NCBI RefSeq assembly: GCF_024655635.1
Contig: NZ_JANLGI010000004.1
Span: 124,001-188,000 of the forward strand
Reading direction: 5' to 3'
From: Allobosea sp. 47.2.35
GTDB lineage: Bacteria > Pseudomonadota > Alphaproteobacteria > Rhizobiales > Beijerinckiaceae
DNA length: 64,000 nt
In this document: positions 1-9,392 of the stretch, in pieces
Numbering within the stretch: position 1 is the first letter of the stretch
Layout of the letters: each line of letters begins with the position of its first letter
The notes under the pieces: model-generated
Databases searched by the model: none
What the model saw: the letters and a program-made list of their open reading frames with translations, nothing else
Told to the model about the DNA's origin: nothing
Position numbers and translations under genes: made by a program

Positions 1-612
1 CCGCATATGCGCAAGGACCCGAGCTTCATCGCCAAGTCGAACATGAAATTGCTCGGCGCCGAGAACAAGGAGATCGACCCGGCCAGCGTCAACTGGGCGA
101 CCCTGAAGAACCCCTATTTCTATGTTCGCCAGGAGCCGGGGCCGACCAACTCGCTCGGCCAGATGAAGATCGACATGCCCAACAGCGATGCGGTCTACAT
201 GCACGACACGCCGAAGAAGACGCTGTTCCGCAACGACATCCGTTTCAACTCGTCCGGCTGCGCCCGTATCGAGGGCGTCCGCGACCTCGGAGCCTGGCTG
301 CTGGAGGGTTCGGAATGGAACCGCCAGTCGATCGAGGACGAGATCGCCAAGGGCGAGCGCAAGAACATCGCGCTGAAGAAGCAGGTTCCCGTCGCCTGGG
401 TCTATCTCACGGGCTGGCAGGGCGCGGACGGGCAGGTCCAGTTCCGCGACGACATCTATGGGCTCGACACCCCGCAGGGCATCGTCACCTCGACGATCCA
501 GCCGCGCAAGCCCAAGCCCAAGGCGGCCGTGGCGCCGCCGGCAAGGCCTGTCGCGGCACCGATGGCAGCCTCGGGCAATCCGCCGGCCGTGACGACGACA
601 GCGAGCAACTGA
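1..612 (+). CDS. L,D-transpeptidase (YkuD/YcbB type), C-terminal part
   Basis: The reading frame is open from base 1, so the gene begins upstream of the window. What remains is the end of an L,D-transpeptidase catalytic domain. Such enzymes make 3-3 crosslinks in peptidoglycan in the periplasm. Counting from the first internal Met at base 7, the MPNSDAVYMHDTP stretch supplies the conserved His (residue 66) and the SSGCAR motif supplies the nucleophile Cys (residue 85), in the order and spacing of the YkuD fold. MHDTP and SSGCARI resemble the large YcbB-type enzymes. After the domain comes a Pro/Ala/Lys-rich tail of about 45 residues, probably disordered. Any N-terminal peptidoglycan-binding domain would lie outside the window. 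Confidence 0.9.
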   Translation, partial: PHMRKDPSFIAKSNMKLLGAENKEIDPASVNWATLKNPYFYVRQEPGPTNSLGQMKIDMPNSDAVYMHDTPKKTLFRNDIRFNSSGCARIEGVRDLGAWLLEGSEWNRQSIEDEIAKGERKNIALKKQVPVAWVYLTGWQGADGQVQFRDDIYGLDTPQGIVTSTIQPRKPKPKAAVAPPARPVAAPMAASGNPPAVTTTASN

Positions 613-618
613 GAACCC

Positions 619-1425
619 TCAGGGGCGCTTCAGGATCGCCATCACCGCGTCGATCGCCTCGGCACGCGCCTTCGGGTCGCTGCCGATGGTGACCATGCCG
701 TCGGGCCGCTGCGAATAGGCCGCCTTGCGCTCGCGCAGCGGCAGGTTCGGGTGGTCGAAATTGTGATAGGCGCCGGGGAAGCCGACGAAGCGCACCCTGC
801 TGCTGCGGGCCAGTTCCTCGCAAGGTGTCGCCGGCGTCCAGTCATCGGCCAGGCCCTGGAAAATCGCGGTATCGATCTGGGCCTGCCAGCCCCGATTCAG
901 GAAGACGCGGCAGCCGGGATAGAAGGCGATGACATGCCGCAGGCGCTTGGCTTCGGGCGCTCCCGCGACGTGCATCGCCGCCGAGCCACCATTGGACCAG
1001 CCGATCAGCGCGATGCGCTGCTTTTGAGCGAAGCTCTGCTTCTCCAGCCAGTCGATGGCAGCGAAGGCGTCGCGAGCGCGTCCGGCCGGCGTCAGCGCAC
1101 GCTCGCGCTCGTTGCACAGCGCCTTGATGCCGCGCGGCCCGAAGCTATCGACGAGGAGCACGGCGTAGCCGGCCGCCGTGAGACGCTGCGACCAGTCGCT
1201 CTCGCGGGCATTGATTTCCCCTGAACCCCTGTAGAGCCCGGCGCAGCCATGCAGGCCGATGACGACCGGGAAGGGGCCCTGACCCGCCGGGCGCGCCAGC
1301 CAACCCACGAGATCGCGTGAATCGCGCGACGGAAAGCTCACCTTCTCGAACGCACCCGCAGGAGCCACAGCCGCGACGAACGGTAGGAATGCGATGGCGA
1401 GCACACGGGCAAGGCGGCCGATCAT
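619..1425 (-). CDS. Secreted dienelactone hydrolase family protein
   Basis: A 268-residue alpha/beta hydrolase that converges on the transpeptidase gene with only 6 bases between stop codons. Residues 1-25 form a signal peptide ending around PAGA, so the mature enzyme is probably periplasmic. The GLHGCAG oxyanion-hole segment is at 57-63, the nucleophile elbow GWSNGG puts Ser at 144, the acid is in ADDW (194-195) and the His is in YHNFDH (221). True dienelactone hydrolases use Cys, so the Ser here points to a general esterase or hydrolase of the DLH superfamily. The natural substrate cannot be read from the sequence. Confidence 0.85.
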   Translation of the reverse strand: MIGRLARVLAIAFLPFVAAVAPAGAFEKVSFPSRDSRDLVGWLARPAGQGPFPVVIGLHGCAGLYRGSGEINARESDWSQRLTAAGYAVLLVDSFGPRGIKALCNERERALTPAGRARDAFAAIDWLEKQSFAQKQRIALIGWSNGGSAAMHVAGAPEAKRLRHVIAFYPGCRVFLNRGWQAQIDTAIFQGLADDWTPATPCEELARSSRVRFVGFPGAYHNFDHPNLPLRERKAAYSQRPDGMVTIGSDPKARAEAIDAVMAILKRP

Positions 1426-1511
1426 TCCGAAACTCCGTGGCTTGCAGGCACGCGATGGAGGAGCGCGGTCATGGTACCCCGCCCGGCGATCTCAGCGGGA
1501 GAGCGGCAAAG

Positions 1512-1541
1512 AAAAACGCCGCGTCCTTGCGGGCGCGGCGT
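1512..1541 (-). terminator. Terminator of the FO ATP synthase operon
   Basis: Read on the minus strand, an 8-bp GC stem (ACGCCGCG, bases 1516-1523, with CGCGGCGT, 1534-1541) around a 10-base loop is followed directly by a run of five T. It lies 28 bases after the atpF stop codon. Confidence 0.8.
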
Positions 1542-1568
1542 CAACTTATCGAGCAATCGGCCCAAGGC

Positions 1569-2045
1569 TCAGTTGAGCTTGGCCTTGACCTCGCTCAGCC
1601 CGGCGGCGAAGGCGGCTTCGCCGGCCTTGCCGGCCATCTGGCCGCGCAGGATGGTCTCGGCAGCCTTGGTGGCAGCCTCCGCAGCCGCGGCGCGGACCTC
1701 GGCTTCGGCCTGGCTCTCGGCCTGAGCGATCTTCTCCTCGGCCGCCTTGGTCCGGCGGGCGACGAAATCGGCGAGCTTGGCCTCGGCTTCCGCCGCGAGG
1801 CGCTTGGCCTCGTCATTGGCGGAGGAGACGATCTCGGCGGCCTCGGCCTCGGCGGCCTTGCGCTTGGCGTCGTACTCGGCGAGCAGCTTCTCGGCCTCCT
1901 GACGCAGGCGGCGGGCTTCCGCCAGCTCCTGCGCGACCTTCTCGCCGCGAGCGTCGAGCGCCTTCACGATCGCGCCCGGCACGCCGAACTTGACCAGGAT
2001 AGCCAGGAAGATGACGAGCGCTACGGCGACCCAGAAAGTATCCAT
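1569..2045 (-). CDS. atpF: F1FO ATP synthase FO subunit b
   Basis: A 158-residue peripheral-stalk subunit. It has one N-terminal membrane segment (about residues 4-24, FWVAVALVIFLAILVKF) and then a long, charged, Ala/Glu/Lys-rich helix that forms the right-handed coiled coil holding F1 static against FO. It is the last gene of the operon, 11 bases after the b' gene, and is followed by a terminator. Having two different b-type genes is normal for alphaproteobacteria and phototrophs, where b and b' form a heterodimer. The start ATG at 2045 has an AGGAGAG ribosome site. Confidence 0.96.
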   Translation of the reverse strand: MDTFWVAVALVIFLAILVKFGVPGAIVKALDARGEKVAQELAEARRLRQEAEKLLAEYDAKRKAAEAEAAEIVSSANDEAKRLAAEAEAKLADFVARRTKAAEEKIAQAESQAEAEVRAAAAEAATKAAETILRGQMAGKAGEAAFAAGLSEVKAKLN

Positions 2046-2056
2046 CTGAACTCTCC

Positions 2057-2668
2057 TCAGCCGCGCGTCAGAGCCTGATCGACGGCAGCCGACGCCTCGC
2101 TGGCGCTGGGAGCCTGACCGGTCAGCTTGGTGACGATGGCGGCGGCGATGTCGCTGCCGAGATCGCGGACATTGCCCATCGCGGTGGTCTTGGTCTTGGC
2201 GATGGTCGCCTCGGCCTGCGCCATTTTGGCGGCAAGCTCGGCCTCGGTGGCGTGACGCTGGGCGTCGCTCGCCTTTGCGCCGGCTTCGCGCGCCGCCTGG
2301 GCGATGCCCTGGGCGTTCTTGCGCGCTTCGCCGAGAGCCTTCTCATAGGCCTGCGCCATGTCCTCGGCCTTGGCCTGCATCTCAGTGGCCTGGTCGAGAT
2401 CGCGGCCGATCGTCTCGGCGCGCTCTTCCAGGATGGAGCCGAGGCGCGGCAGCGCGACCTTGGACATCAGCCAGTACAGCGCACCGAAGGTGATCGCGAG
2501 CCAGAACAGGTTGCTGGCGAAGTGTGCGGGATCGAAGGGCGGGAAGGAGGCCTTCTCGCCGGTCAGGCCCGGAGTGGCAGCCTGCGCCGCACCCGCCAGC
2601 AGAGTGGCGAACGAGGCGATAGCCACCGGCCATCCTTTTCGCGCGAACCCTGAAGATCGAACCGGCAT
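2057..2668 (-). CDS. atpF2: F1FO ATP synthase FO subunit b'
   Basis: A 203-residue b' subunit. It differs from the b subunit next door in its longer N-terminus: residues 1-55 include a hydrophobic stretch (VAIASFATLLAGAAQA) that looks like a cleavable signal, then FPPFDPAHFASNLFWLAITFGALYW, whose hydrophobic part is the membrane anchor. The rest is a stalk coiled coil rich in Ala, Glu and Lys. The PPFD...ASN..W motif is typical of alphaproteobacterial b' subunits. Whether the first hydrophobic segment is cleaved cannot be decided from sequence. Confidence 0.95.
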   Translation of the reverse strand: MPVRSSGFARKGWPVAIASFATLLAGAAQAATPGLTGEKASFPPFDPAHFASNLFWLAITFGALYWLMSKVALPRLGSILEERAETIGRDLDQATEMQAKAEDMAQAYEKALGEARKNAQGIAQAAREAGAKASDAQRHATEAELAAKMAQAEATIAKTKTTAMGNVRDLGSDIAAAIVTKLTGQAPSASEASAAVDQALTRG

Positions 2669-2758
2669 GGCGTGCCTTTCAGCGCTTAAAGACAGGAAAC
2701 CGTCGCGCGATTGGCCGGATGGCCCGAACGCGCGACGAGAAAGCGGTCGACGAAAACG

Positions 2759-2986
2759 TCAGACCACGAAGAGCAGGACGAGCGCGACGACGAACGCGAA
2801 GATGCCCAGACCTTCGGCGAGCGCCGCGCCGATGAAGGCGCGCGGGAACTGGCCGTCAGCCGCCGACGGGTTGCGGAGCGCGCCCGAGAGGAAGTTGCCG
2901 AAGATGGTGCCGACGCCGATGGCGGCGAGGCCCATGCCGAGCGAGGCGAGGCCGGCGCCGATGAACTTGGCTGCAACAGGATCCAT
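2759..2986 (-). CDS. atpE: F1FO ATP synthase FO subunit c
   Basis: A 75-residue proteolipid with two membrane helices, which forms the rotor ring. The first helix carries the Gly-rich packing motif ([17 protein letters not shown]). The second carries the ion-binding Glu within [12 protein letters not shown], a proton-type site without the extra polar ligands of sodium rings. The polar loop reads RNPSA. The ATG at 2986 was chosen because it gives the family's length; longer in-frame extensions upstream would run into atpB and do not resemble any protein. Confidence 0.96.
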   Translation of the reverse strand: MDPVAAKFIGAGLASLGMGLAAIGVGTIFGNFLSGALRNPSAADGQFPRAFIGAALAEGLGIFAFVVALVLLFVV

Positions 2987-3054
2987 GGTCTTATCTCCAG
3001 TGTGGAACTTAATGACAGGGGTGGGATGAACTCTCGCGAGCGCTGCCCTTGGCC

Positions 3055-3816
3055 TCAGTGGCCGGGGTGCAGCGCGTCGTTGAGATAGACGCAGGTCAGG
3101 ATCGCGAAGACATAGGCCTGCAGGAAGGCGACGAGGAATTCGAGCGCGGTCAGCGCAACCGCCAGCAGCAGCGGCAGTGGCGCGATGATGGTCGCAGCGC
3201 CGCCTGCGGCGATGAGCGCGACGACGAAGCCGCCGAAGACCTTGAGGGCGATGTGGCCGGCCAGCATGTTGCCGAACAGGCGCAGCGACAGCGAAACCGG
3301 GCGCGACAGGAAGGACACGACCTCGATCAGCACCATGAAGGGCAGGAGCCAGCCGGGCACGCCCGACGGCACGAACAGGCCGAAGAAATGGCTGCCATGC
3401 TTCATGATGCCGTAAATCAGCACGACCGAGATCACGAGCACGGCGAAGGCAGCGGTGACGATGATCTGGCTGGTGACGGTGAACGAGCCGGGGATCATGC
3501 CGAGCATGTTGCTCGCCAGCACAAACATGAACAGCGAGAACACGAAGGGGAAGAACTTCATGCCTTCCTTGCCCATCACGCCTGTCAGCGTGGAGGCGAC
3601 GAATTCGTACATCATCTCGGCGAGCGACTGCAGGCGGCCGGGAACGACCGCGCGCTGGCTCGAGCCATAGACCATCAGCGCCGAAACGGCGGCGAGCACG
3701 ATCACCATCCACAGCGAGGTGTTCGTGAAGGAGAGATTGATGCCGAGCGGCTTCAGCTCAACGAGATTCGTGATGTGGAATTGGTGGATCGGATCGATTC
3801 CGCCGCCGGCCGCCAT
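3055..3816 (-). CDS. atpB: F1FO ATP synthase FO subunit a
   Basis: A 253-residue membrane protein that provides the two proton half-channels next to the c ring. Five or six hydrophobic helices can be seen. The essential Arg lies in the [14 protein letters not shown] segment of helix 4, which is the family signature. The conserved C-terminal helix follows ([24 protein letters not shown]). It lies 43 bases downstream of atpI and 68 bases upstream of atpE in the standard alphaproteobacterial order; the F1 genes are not in this window. Confidence 0.97.
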   Translation of the reverse strand: MAAGGGIDPIHQFHITNLVELKPLGINLSFTNTSLWMVIVLAAVSALMVYGSSQRAVVPGRLQSLAEMMYEFVASTLTGVMGKEGMKFFPFVFSLFMFVLASNMLGMIPGSFTVTSQIIVTAAFAVLVISVVLIYGIMKHGSHFFGLFVPSGVPGWLLPFMVLIEVVSFLSRPVSLSLRLFGNMLAGHIALKVFGGFVVALIAAGGAATIIAPLPLLLAVALTALEFLVAFLQAYVFAILTCVYLNDALHPGH

Positions 3817-3859
3817 GGTCTCGTTCCTCGTCGCGCGGCCGGATAGAGCCGCCTTTCGA

Positions 3860-4210
3860 TCAATTCGCCTTCGGATCGCCCTTCGACCCGGAGGTCGGGC
3901 GCGAACCGAGCCGATAGACAGCCCTGAAACCCGCGATGGTCCCGATCGCCAGAAAGGCGATCAGCAGGAACGGGGACGTTCCCAGCCACCGGTCGCCGAG
4001 ATACCCGATCAGGGCACCCGCGATGACACCGCCTGCAAGATCCGTCGCGGCGCGAAAGCCTGAGGACATCGCGCCCGCAAGGGCCTTGTCCTCTCCAACC
4101 GGGCTCGCGCCCGGCTTTTCGTTCTCCTCAGCCCGCTGGATCGCGGACTTCAGGGAACCCAGTCTTGCGCGCAACTCCGAGTCTGAGGCGTTTGGGTCGG
4201 GTTCGGACAT
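3860..4210 (-). CDS. atpI: ATP synthase assembly protein AtpI
   Basis: A 116-residue AtpI/AtpZ-type protein. It has a charged N-terminal half of about 45 residues, then two membrane helices ([22 protein letters not shown] and [15 protein letters not shown]), which is the family layout. AtpI helps assemble the c ring and is the first gene of the FO operon in many bacteria. The ATG at 4210 is preferred over an upstream in-frame start because it begins a typical acidic N-terminus and leaves room for the promoter at 4311-4339. Confidence 0.9.
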   Translation of the reverse strand: MSEPDPNASDSELRARLGSLKSAIQRAEENEKPGASPVGEDKALAGAMSSGFRAATDLAGGVIAGALIGYLGDRWLGTSPFLLIAFLAIGTIAGFRAVYRLGSRPTSGSKGDPKAN

Positions 4211-4310
4211 GGTCTTGGTCTCCGTCTTGATCGCGTTTACGCCGCGATCCGGCGAAAAACCACTATAACCACGACCAAACCCGCGCATCGAGCCGTCGTC
4301 AGCACGGCCT

Positions 4311-4339
4311 CCTTTATTGGCAGCCCCCCGCGCTGTCAA
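4311..4339 (-). promoter_or_regulatory. Probable sigma-70-type promoter of the atpIBEb'b operon
   Basis: On the minus strand a perfect -35 hexamer TTGACA (bases 4339-4334) is followed after 17 bases by TAAAGG (4316-4311) as a weak -10. The distance to the atpI start implies an untranslated leader of about 90 bases. The region 4340-4494 between this promoter and the smc stop is comparatively AT-rich and holds no gene. Confidence 0.6.
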
Positions 4340-4494
4340 GGCAGGTGGATAATGTCTAACGCATTGGAATATCTATAAATTCTGGCAAAGTGCGACAATC
4401 TTGCCGCATTGCGGGACCGAATGTGGCATTTTTTCAGCGGGGCGCGGCCGTTCCCGGCTAGGTTTTTGGGGATGATCGGGCCACCTGAGGCAGC

Positions 4495-7400
4495 TTATCC
4501 CGCCTCGCGGATGCGCTCGGCCGTCGCCAGATCGACCGACACCATCTGGCTGACCCCGCGCTCGGCCATGGTCACGCCAAAGAGACGTTCCATCCGCGCC
4601 ATGGTGATCGGGTTGTGCGTGATCAGGATGAAGCGGGTCTCGGTATTGCGGGCCATGTCGACGAGCAGGTCGCAGTAGCGCTCGACATTGGCGTCGTCGA
4701 GCGGGGCGTCGACCTCGTCGAGCACGCATATCGGCGAGGGATTGGTCAGGAAGACCGCGAAGATCAGCGCGGTCGCGGTCAGCGCCTGCTCGCCGCCGGA
4801 GAGCAGGGTCATCACCTGTGGCTTCTTGCCGGGCGGGCGGGCGAAGATTTCCAAGCCCGCATCGAGCGGGTCTTCCGAATCCACCAGCCTGAGCTCGGCT
4901 TCGCCGCCGCCGAACAGCACGCCGAACAGCCGCTGGAAATGGCCGTTGACGACGTCGAAAGCAGCGATGAGCCGCTCGCGCCCTTCGCGATTGAGCGCCC
5001 CGATCGCCTGCCGCAGGCGGCGGATCGCCTCGGTCAGGTCGTCGCGCTCGCCCGAAAGCCCCTCGCGCTTGGCCTTCACCTCGGTCAACTCGTCCTCGGC
5101 GCGCAGATTGACGGCGCCGAGCCGCTCGCGCTCGCCCTTGAGATTGGCGAGACGCCGCTCGATCGCCTCGGGCTCGGGCAGCGCGTCTCCGGCCTTGATT
5201 CCGGCGATCGCCTGCAAGCCGTCCAGTCCGGTATCGAGTCCGTCCTCGATCTGCCGGATGATGTCACCGACACGCTGGCGGGCCGCCTCCAGCCGCGCTT
5301 CAGCCGAGGCGCGTCGCTCGCGGACGCCGGACAGAGCTTCGAGCGCGATGCGGGCCTGCCGGTCGGCCTCCGCAAGGGTCGTCTCACCTGAAGCCAGCCT
5401 GTCGGCAGCGTCCCGGCGTGCCCCTTCCGCCTGCTCGATCTGGGCGACGAGCCGCCGCCGCTCGGTCAGGAAGGTATCGGGTGCTTCGAGAAGCGCCTTC
5501 TGCTCGGCGCCGGCGGCGTCGATTCGGCGCCGGGTCTCCTCGGCGCTTTGCAGGCTGGCAGTGGTGCGTTGTTTCCAGGCCTTGATATCGGCGGCAATGG
5601 CATCGCGGCGGCGGGCGCGCAGATCGGCCTCCCGCGCAAGGGTCTGGACGCGGGCACGCGCATCGGAGGCGGCGGACCGGGCCTCGCCCAGCAGCACGCG
5701 GGCTTTGAGCAGGGTGTTTTCCAGTTCGGCGGAAGCGGGCAGGGCGGAAAGCCCGGTCTCCTGAGCCGCGACCTGCTGCGAAGCTTCCGAAACGGCCTGG
5801 CCGAGGCGCTTGATCGCTTCCGCGAGCGTCGAGCGCTTGACCAGCGTCTCGGCCGCCTTGCGCTCGGCGCCGGTCAATTGCTCGCGGATCTGATCGACGC
5901 CACGCCGGGCCTGTTTTGCAGCCTCCATCGCCGCACTCTCGGCCTGCGCAGCCAGTCGCGCCTCGGCGCTGACAGCCTCCAGAGACCGGCGTGCGGCTTC
6001 GGCCGCCTCTCGGGCCGCTTTCGCCTCGCGTTCAAGATCGGCGAGGCGATTCTTCTCCGAGAGCCGTCGAGCCGCGGGCGAAGGGGCATCTGCAGCGCTG
6101 GTGAAGCCGTCCCAACGCCAGAGATCGCCTGCTGGCGACACGAGAATCTGGCCTTGCTTCAAGGAACGCCGCAGAATCTCTCCATCCTCAGGCGTGACGA
6201 CGCCAATCTGAGCCAGCCGCCGCCGGAGCGCTGCCGGCGCCCTGACATGGGCGAGCAGCGGCTGGGCACCTACGGGCAGGGCGGGGTCGTCCTGGCCTTC
6301 GCCGGTATCGTCCCAATGGGCAGGAGCGGTCGCCTCGGTCGAGGCGTCGAGATCGTCACCGAGCGCCGCCCCGAGCGCGATTTCGTAGCCCTTGGCGACG
6401 CTGACGGCTTCGAGCACTGCCGGCCAGCGATCGCCAGCAGCCGGCGCCAGCAGCTTGCGCAGCGTGCCGATCTCGGTGTCGAGGCGCTGCGCCCGGCGGT
6501 CGGCCTCGGCGAGGGGCCCGCGCTGCACGGCCTCGCGCTCGCGCGAGGCCGTGACGGCATTGCGCGCCGTGACGACATCCGCATCGGCGGATTTCAGCGC
6601 CTTCTCGGCTGCGGATAGAGCTTCGCGCAGCTTGTCGAGCACGATCTTCGCATCGGAGGCATCGAGGGCCTCCAGTTCGCGCCGCAGCTTGGCGCGCTCG
6701 GCTCCGGCACGATCCTGCCGATCGCGCGCCTCGCGCAGTGAGCGTTCCAGGGCGCCGCGCCGCGCGGCAAGATCGGACAAAGCGGCCTGAGCGTTGGCTT
6801 GCTCGGCCTCCGCGGCAGTGAGCGCGGCTTCGGAGGCACGCTGCGCCGCTGCTGCGGCCTCGGCGCCTGACCCGGCGCCATCGCCTTCCCGGGCGAGCGC
6901 TTGATCCTCCTCCGCCAGCCGGGCGAGGCTCTCAGAAGCGTCGCGGCCGATCGTCTCCTGACGCGACAGGTCGGCCTGCAATTCGGCAAGGCGCTTGCCG
7001 AGTTCCTCGACGCGCTGGCGAGCCCGCCGGTTCTCGGCTTCGAGCTCGTCGAGCCCGCGCTTCAATCGCACCAGCGTGGCGGCGGCTATCGCCTCACCCT
7101 CGCGCAAGGCCGGCAATTCATGGGCGGCAATCGCCTGCCTCTTGGCAGCCTCGGCCTGGAGGCCGGTCTGATCGGCGACGCCGCGCACGGCTTCTTCCAG
7201 CACATGCGCCGCCTGCGCCTCCTGGGCGCGGGCATCGTGCAGGGCGATGACGGCGAGCGTCGCCTCGGCCCGGCGGATATCGGCGGCGAGGCTGCGATAG
7301 CGCCCGGCCTGCCGTGCCTGACGTTGCAAGGCGTCGATCTGCCCGTCGATCTCGCCGAGCACGTCTTCCAGCCGGGTCAGGTTGTCTTCGGCGCCGCGCA

Positions 7401-7950
7401 GGCGCAGCTCGGCCTCGTGGCGGCGGCTATGCAGCCCGGCGATGCCGGCGGCGTCTTCGAGGATGCGGCGGCGCGATTGCGGCTTGGCCGAGATGATCTC
7501 GCTGATCTGCCCCTGCCGGACGAGCGCTGGCGAGCGCGCGCCCGTTGCGGCATCGGCGAAGAGGAGCTGCACGTCCTTGGCGCGCACCTCCTTGCCGTTG
7601 ATGCGATAGGTCGAGCCTTCCTCGCGCTCGATCCGGCGCGTGACCTCCAGCACATCGGTTTCATTGAAGGCGGCGGGCGCCTTGCGGTCGCTGTTGTCGA
7701 GGGTCAGCGAGACCTCGGCCATGTTGCGGGCCGGGCGCTCGTTCGAGCCGCCGAAGATGACGTCGTCCATCCCCGAGCCGCGCATGTTCTTGAACGAGCT
7801 TTCGCCCATCACCCAGCGCAGGGCTTCGACGAGATTGGATTTGCCGCAGCCATTGGGGCCGACGACGCCGGTCAGCCCCGGCTCGATCGGGAATTCCGTC
7901 GGTTCGACGAATGTCTTGAAGCCGGCGAGCTTGAGACGGGTCAGATGCAC
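4495..7950 (-). CDS. smc: Chromosome segregation protein SMC
   Basis: A 1151-residue SMC ATPase, the normal length for the bacterial condensin core. The Walker A motif GPNGCGKSN is at residues 31-39. The ABC signature LSGGEQ is at 1050-1055, and the Walker B end CVLDEVDAPLDD starts at 1075. Between them two long Ala/Glu/Arg-rich coiled coils flank a hinge around residues 510-630. The dimer forms ring-like complexes with ScpA and ScpB (not in this window) that compact and separate sister chromosomes. Translation starts at a GTG with a GAGG ribosome site 8 bases upstream. Its position downstream of the dsbA-like, DUF721 and mutY genes is a known alphaproteobacterial arrangement. Confidence 0.97.
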   Translation of the reverse strand: MHLTRLKLAGFKTFVEPTEFPIEPGLTGVVGPNGCGKSNLVEALRWVMGESSFKNMRGSGMDDVIFGGSNERPARNMAEVSLTLDNSDRKAPAAFNETDVLEVTRRIEREEGSTYRINGKEVRAKDVQLLFADAATGARSPALVRQGQISEIISAKPQSRRRILEDAAGIAGLHSRRHEAELRLRGAEDNLTRLEDVLGEIDGQIDALQRQARQAGRYRSLAADIRRAEATLAVIALHDARAQEAQAAHVLEEAVRGVADQTGLQAEAAKRQAIAAHELPALREGEAIAAATLVRLKRGLDELEAENRRARQRVEELGKRLAELQADLSRQETIGRDASESLARLAEEDQALAREGDGAGSGAEAAAAAQRASEAALTAAEAEQANAQAALSDLAARRGALERSLREARDRQDRAGAERAKLRRELEALDASDAKIVLDKLREALSAAEKALKSADADVVTARNAVTASREREAVQRGPLAEADRRAQRLDTEIGTLRKLLAPAAGDRWPAVLEAVSVAKGYEIALGAALGDDLDASTEATAPAHWDDTGEGQDDPALPVGAQPLLAHVRAPAALRRRLAQIGVVTPEDGEILRRSLKQGQILVSPAGDLWRWDGFTSAADAPSPAARRLSEKNRLADLEREAKAAREAAEAARRSLEAVSAEARLAAQAESAAMEAAKQARRGVDQIREQLTGAERKAAETLVKRSTLAEAIKRLGQAVSEASQQVAAQETGLSALPASAELENTLLKARVLLGEARSAASDARARVQTLAREADLRARRRDAIAADIKAWKQRTTASLQSAEETRRRIDAAGAEQKALLEAPDTFLTERRRLVAQIEQAEGARRDAADRLASGETTLAEADRQARIALEALSGVRERRASAEARLEAARQRVGDIIRQIEDGLDTGLDGLQAIAGIKAGDALPEPEAIERRLANLKGERERLGAVNLRAEDELTEVKAKREGLSGERDDLTEAIRRLRQAIGALNREGRERLIAAFDVVNGHFQRLFGVLFGGGEAELRLVDSEDPLDAGLEIFARPPGKKPQVMTLLSGGEQALTATALIFAVFLTNPSPICVLDEVDAPLDDANVERYCDLLVDMARNTETRFILITHNPITMARMERLFGVTMAERGVSQMVSVDLATAERIREAG

Positions 7951-7979
7951 GGTCGCACCTCGCCGGCTCGAAACAACTC

Positions 7980-8028
7980 AGCCCTCGTCCTCTGGGAAGC
8001 CGCGACGCGGCTCCTCAAGACAAGGGCT
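7980..8028 (-). other. Imperfect inverted repeat between the DsbA-like gene and smc
   Basis: Outer arms AGCCCT/AGGGCT and inner arms AGCCGCG/CGCGGCT are separated by partly paired sequence, giving a hairpin of about 24 bp with mismatches. It sits between two co-oriented genes and has no T-run, so it could be an RNA-stability or attenuation element rather than a terminator. Confidence 0.35.
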
Positions 8029-8073
8029 GTGATGAAACGCGCGCTGAGGACGCGCGAGCGGAAAACCGCTGCC

Positions 8074-8694
8074 TCAGTTGCCGAGGAGCGGCTCCAGGAT
8101 CTTGTCGAATTCGGCGATCGTGAGCGCACCGGAACGCTTCTGCCCGTTGATGAAAAAGGTCGGCGTCGAATCCACGCCTGCCTTGGCCCCACCATCCTTC
8201 ACCACCGTGACGGCGTCATAGATATCCTGGCGTTTCAAGCAGGCTTCGAACGATTCCTGTGTGAAACCGGCCTGCTTCACCAGCGCGGAGAGGGCGTCGA
8301 CCGGCTTGTCGGTGAAAGCCCAATTGCGCTGCTGCGCGAAGAGCAGATCCGTCATCGGGATATATTTGTCGTTGCCGTTGCAGCGGGCGAGCATGAACCC
8401 GGCGGTGGCCAGCGGATCGAGTGGGAATTCGCGCAGGGTGAAGCGCACCTTGCCGGTGTCGATATATTTCTTCTTCAGCTCCGGCCAGGTCGCGGAATGG
8501 AAGGTCGCGCAATGCGAGCAGGTCAGCGACGCATATTCGACGATGGTGACCTTGGCGTCGGCTGAACCGAGCCAGACATCGCCCAGCGGTCCGGCATCGG
8601 GCAGCTTGGTCTGGGCCCGCGCGGCGTTGCCGCCGGCGAGCGCGGCAGCGGCGATGCCGGCTGCGCCGGTCAGGAGCTGTCGCCTGTTCGTCAT
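8074..8694 (-). CDS. DsbA-family thiol:disulfide protein, Tat-exported
   Basis: A 206-residue thioredoxin-fold protein. The N-terminus TNRRQLLTG followed by an Ala-rich hydrophobic stretch and ARA is a twin-arginine (Tat) export signal, so the protein acts in the periplasm. The redox centre CSHC is at residues 59-62, and the cis-Pro loop STPTFF is near the C-terminus. The family (DsbA-like, thioredoxin_4) transfers disulfides to or isomerises exported proteins. The ATG at 8694 was chosen because it places the Tat motif at the extreme N-terminus; an upstream in-frame start adds 32 unlike residues. The partner is not evident. Confidence 0.88.
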   Translation of the reverse strand: MTNRRQLLTGAAGIAAAALAGGNAARAQTKLPDAGPLGDVWLGSADAKVTIVEYASLTCSHCATFHSATWPELKKKYIDTGKVRFTLREFPLDPLATAGFMLARCNGNDKYIPMTDLLFAQQRNWAFTDKPVDALSALVKQAGFTQESFEACLKRQDIYDAVTVVKDGGAKAGVDSTPTFFINGQKRSGALTIAEFDKILEPLLGN

Positions 8695-8786
8695 CGTGAG
8701 ATATCCTCGGAAAGGTCGAAATCGGTTGGAGCTATAGAGGCCATCGCGATTGTGGCAAGAGCGCATCGTGCCGCGCACCGCTCCGC

Positions 8787-9284
8787 TCACGAAGCCGTGT
8801 CATCGCCTTGCGTTTTCGCGCGCAGCGCCACAGCCCAGCCGAGCTTCGCCAGCGCCTCGCGCAGCCCCTCGTCGGCGACGCCGGAAACCTGCGCCTCGAC
8901 GCGCGCGGCCGTCTCGCTGTCGAGCTTCGGTGTTGGCTTCGCAACGACGGGCGCTGCGACCGGCCCCTGCTTGAGCACGAGCTTGCCGACGGCCCGCCAA
9001 CCCAGATGCGTGTTGACGCGCTCGACCAGCAACGGCCCGAGATGCTGCATCTCCAGCGCGAAGGCGCTCTCCACCCGAACCACCATCGTCGCAGGCTCGG
9101 AGGCCTCGCCCGGTGCCGGCCGCCGCCGCGGCCAGTCGATCTTGAGCGGGCGCGAGCGCGCCGCCAGCCGCTCGCCGACGATCTCCGGCCAGAGCGAGAC
9201 GATGGCGCGCCCCGCGAAGCCCTGCGCGGCGAGCGCGGGCGCGATGCAGTCGTCGATCAGCTCTGCGAGAGGTTTGGCGGACAT
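8787..9284 (-). CDS. DUF721 protein, DciA-like helicase loader candidate
   Basis: A 165-residue member of the DUF721 (DciA) family. The N-terminal half (KPLAELIDDCIAPALAAQGFA... VSLWPEIVGERLAARSRPLKI) has the family's helix pair and W-x-E-I-V-G motif, and MVVRVESAFALEMQHLGPLLVERVN is the following domain. DciA helps load the replicative helicase DnaB in bacteria without DnaC. Alphaproteobacterial versions are usually found beside mutY and a dsbA-like gene, as here. The loader role in this organism is inferred from the family. The start at 9284 gives the usual family N-terminus. Confidence 0.8.
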   Translation of the reverse strand: MSAKPLAELIDDCIAPALAAQGFAGRAIVSLWPEIVGERLAARSRPLKIDWPRRRPAPGEASEPATMVVRVESAFALEMQHLGPLLVERVNTHLGWRAVGKLVLKQGPVAAPVVAKPTPKLDSETAARVEAQVSGVADEGLREALAKLGWAVALRAKTQGDDTAS

Positions 9285-9392
9285 GGCTGCATTGTGGGCG
9301 TGGCGCTTGTGAGCCGCAAGCCATTGCCTAGGAATGGGCTGCGACGGCGAGGTGAGATTCTGTCGTGCTGCCCTCATGAAGACAGAAGGAAG

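Noticed and set aside
6901..8565. A 554-codon plus-strand frame opposite smc and the DsbA-like gene.
   Set aside because: Antisense shadow caused by high GC in the third codon positions of smc.
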